A DNA stretch of 6,046 bases from Hyphomicrobiales bacterium (lineage in GTDB: Bacteria; Pseudomonadota; Alphaproteobacteria; Rhizobiales; Afifellaceae), in NCBI GenBank assembly GCA_013812985.1, contig JACCSN010000395.1, forward strand, positions 1 to 6,046, written 5' to 3'. This document shows, piece after piece, positions 5,943 through 6,046 of this stretch. The notes under the pieces are model-generated. The model did not search any database and was not told where the DNA came from. It saw only the letters and a program-made list of their open reading frames with translations. Each line of letters begins with the position of its first letter. The stretch's first letter is position 1. The position numbers were made by a program, and so were the translations under genes.

Positions 5943-6046
5943 CCGCCGGAGCGCTCAGCCATGTCGAGATGGAGGTGCGTGGCGTGCGCGGCGTCGCTGC
6001 CCGGCCCGAGCACGGTCGTGAAGACCTTGCAGGCGCCTTCCCGGAT
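5891..6046 (-). CDS. Extensin-like family protein, C-terminal part (partial)
   Basis: The window edge cuts this gene; only the last 51 residues are visible, ending in TGA (complement of 5891-5893). The translation begins IREGACKVFTTVLGPGSD, followed by HATHLHLDMAER (21-32) and GGYRLCE (34-40). This matches the conserved end of bacterial extensin-like proteins (Extensin-like_C domain). The His-x-His-x-Asp core in THLHLD resembles the zinc-binding end of the LAS/MD-type peptidoglycan peptidase fold, so a cell-wall role is plausible though not demonstrated. Two cysteines are visible (6 and 39 of the fragment). The last 12 or so residues are a poorly conserved-looking, Pro-ending tail. The gene overlaps the 3' end of the GtrA gene by 52 bp in convergent orientation. 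Confidence 0.88.
   Translation of the reverse strand: MREGACKVFTTVLGPGSDAAHATHLHLDMAERSGGYRLCELGETNTAGPPP

Noticed and set aside
1..6046. CRISPR array, insertion sequence or phage genes
   Set aside because: No spaced direct repeats, terminal inverted repeats, transposase or integrase motifs were seen on either strand.

Overview
The window is GC-rich and densely coded, and it looks chromosomal, from an alphaproteobacterium. The best guess is Hyphomicrobiales (Rhizobiales). Two things support this: the long N-terminal form of MsrA preceded by a small two-helix membrane protein, and an extensin-like protein in the neighbourhood. The order is an inference from remembered family resemblance, not a search result.

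Layout, left to right. Positions 1-187 hold no recognisable gene. A tRNA-Ser(GGA) with encoded CCA lies on the minus strand (188-277), with a plausible promoter just upstream of it. On the plus strand, a small hypothetical membrane protein (422-751) and peptide-methionine (S)-S-oxide reductase MsrA (767-1426) form a two-gene unit. Converging on msrA only 9 bp away is a minus-strand pair: a 619-residue polytopic membrane protein (2537-4396) followed by a secreted penicillin-insensitive murein endopeptidase, MepA (1436-2488). A 150-bp divergent intergenic region separates this pair from a plus-strand pair: a family 2 glycosyltransferase with two C-terminal membrane helices (4547-5494) and a GtrA-family four-helix protein (5505-5942). 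At the right edge is the C-terminal end of a minus-strand extensin-like gene (5891 to beyond 6046). It overlaps the end of the GtrA gene tail to tail by 52 bp and was found by translating the edge by hand.

How the genes may work together. The GT2 enzyme probably makes a polyprenyl-phosphate sugar on the cytoplasmic face. The GtrA protein probably helps move that lipid-linked sugar across the membrane. The 619-residue protein carries the signature of the STT3/AglB/PglB (GT66-like) GT-C fold: an Asp-rich first loop, an Asp-His-His metal motif, an SVTE motif and a conserved Gln-Val-Arg. It is the likely periplasmic transferase. It lacks the classical WWDYG acceptor-site motif, so its acceptor and product are unknown. 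Two predicted metal-dependent cell-wall enzymes (MepA and the extensin-like protein) flank this set, which suggests a cell-envelope locus. MsrA and its membrane partner appear to be a separate unit. The divergent STT3-like/GT2/GtrA set is the most interesting part of the window.
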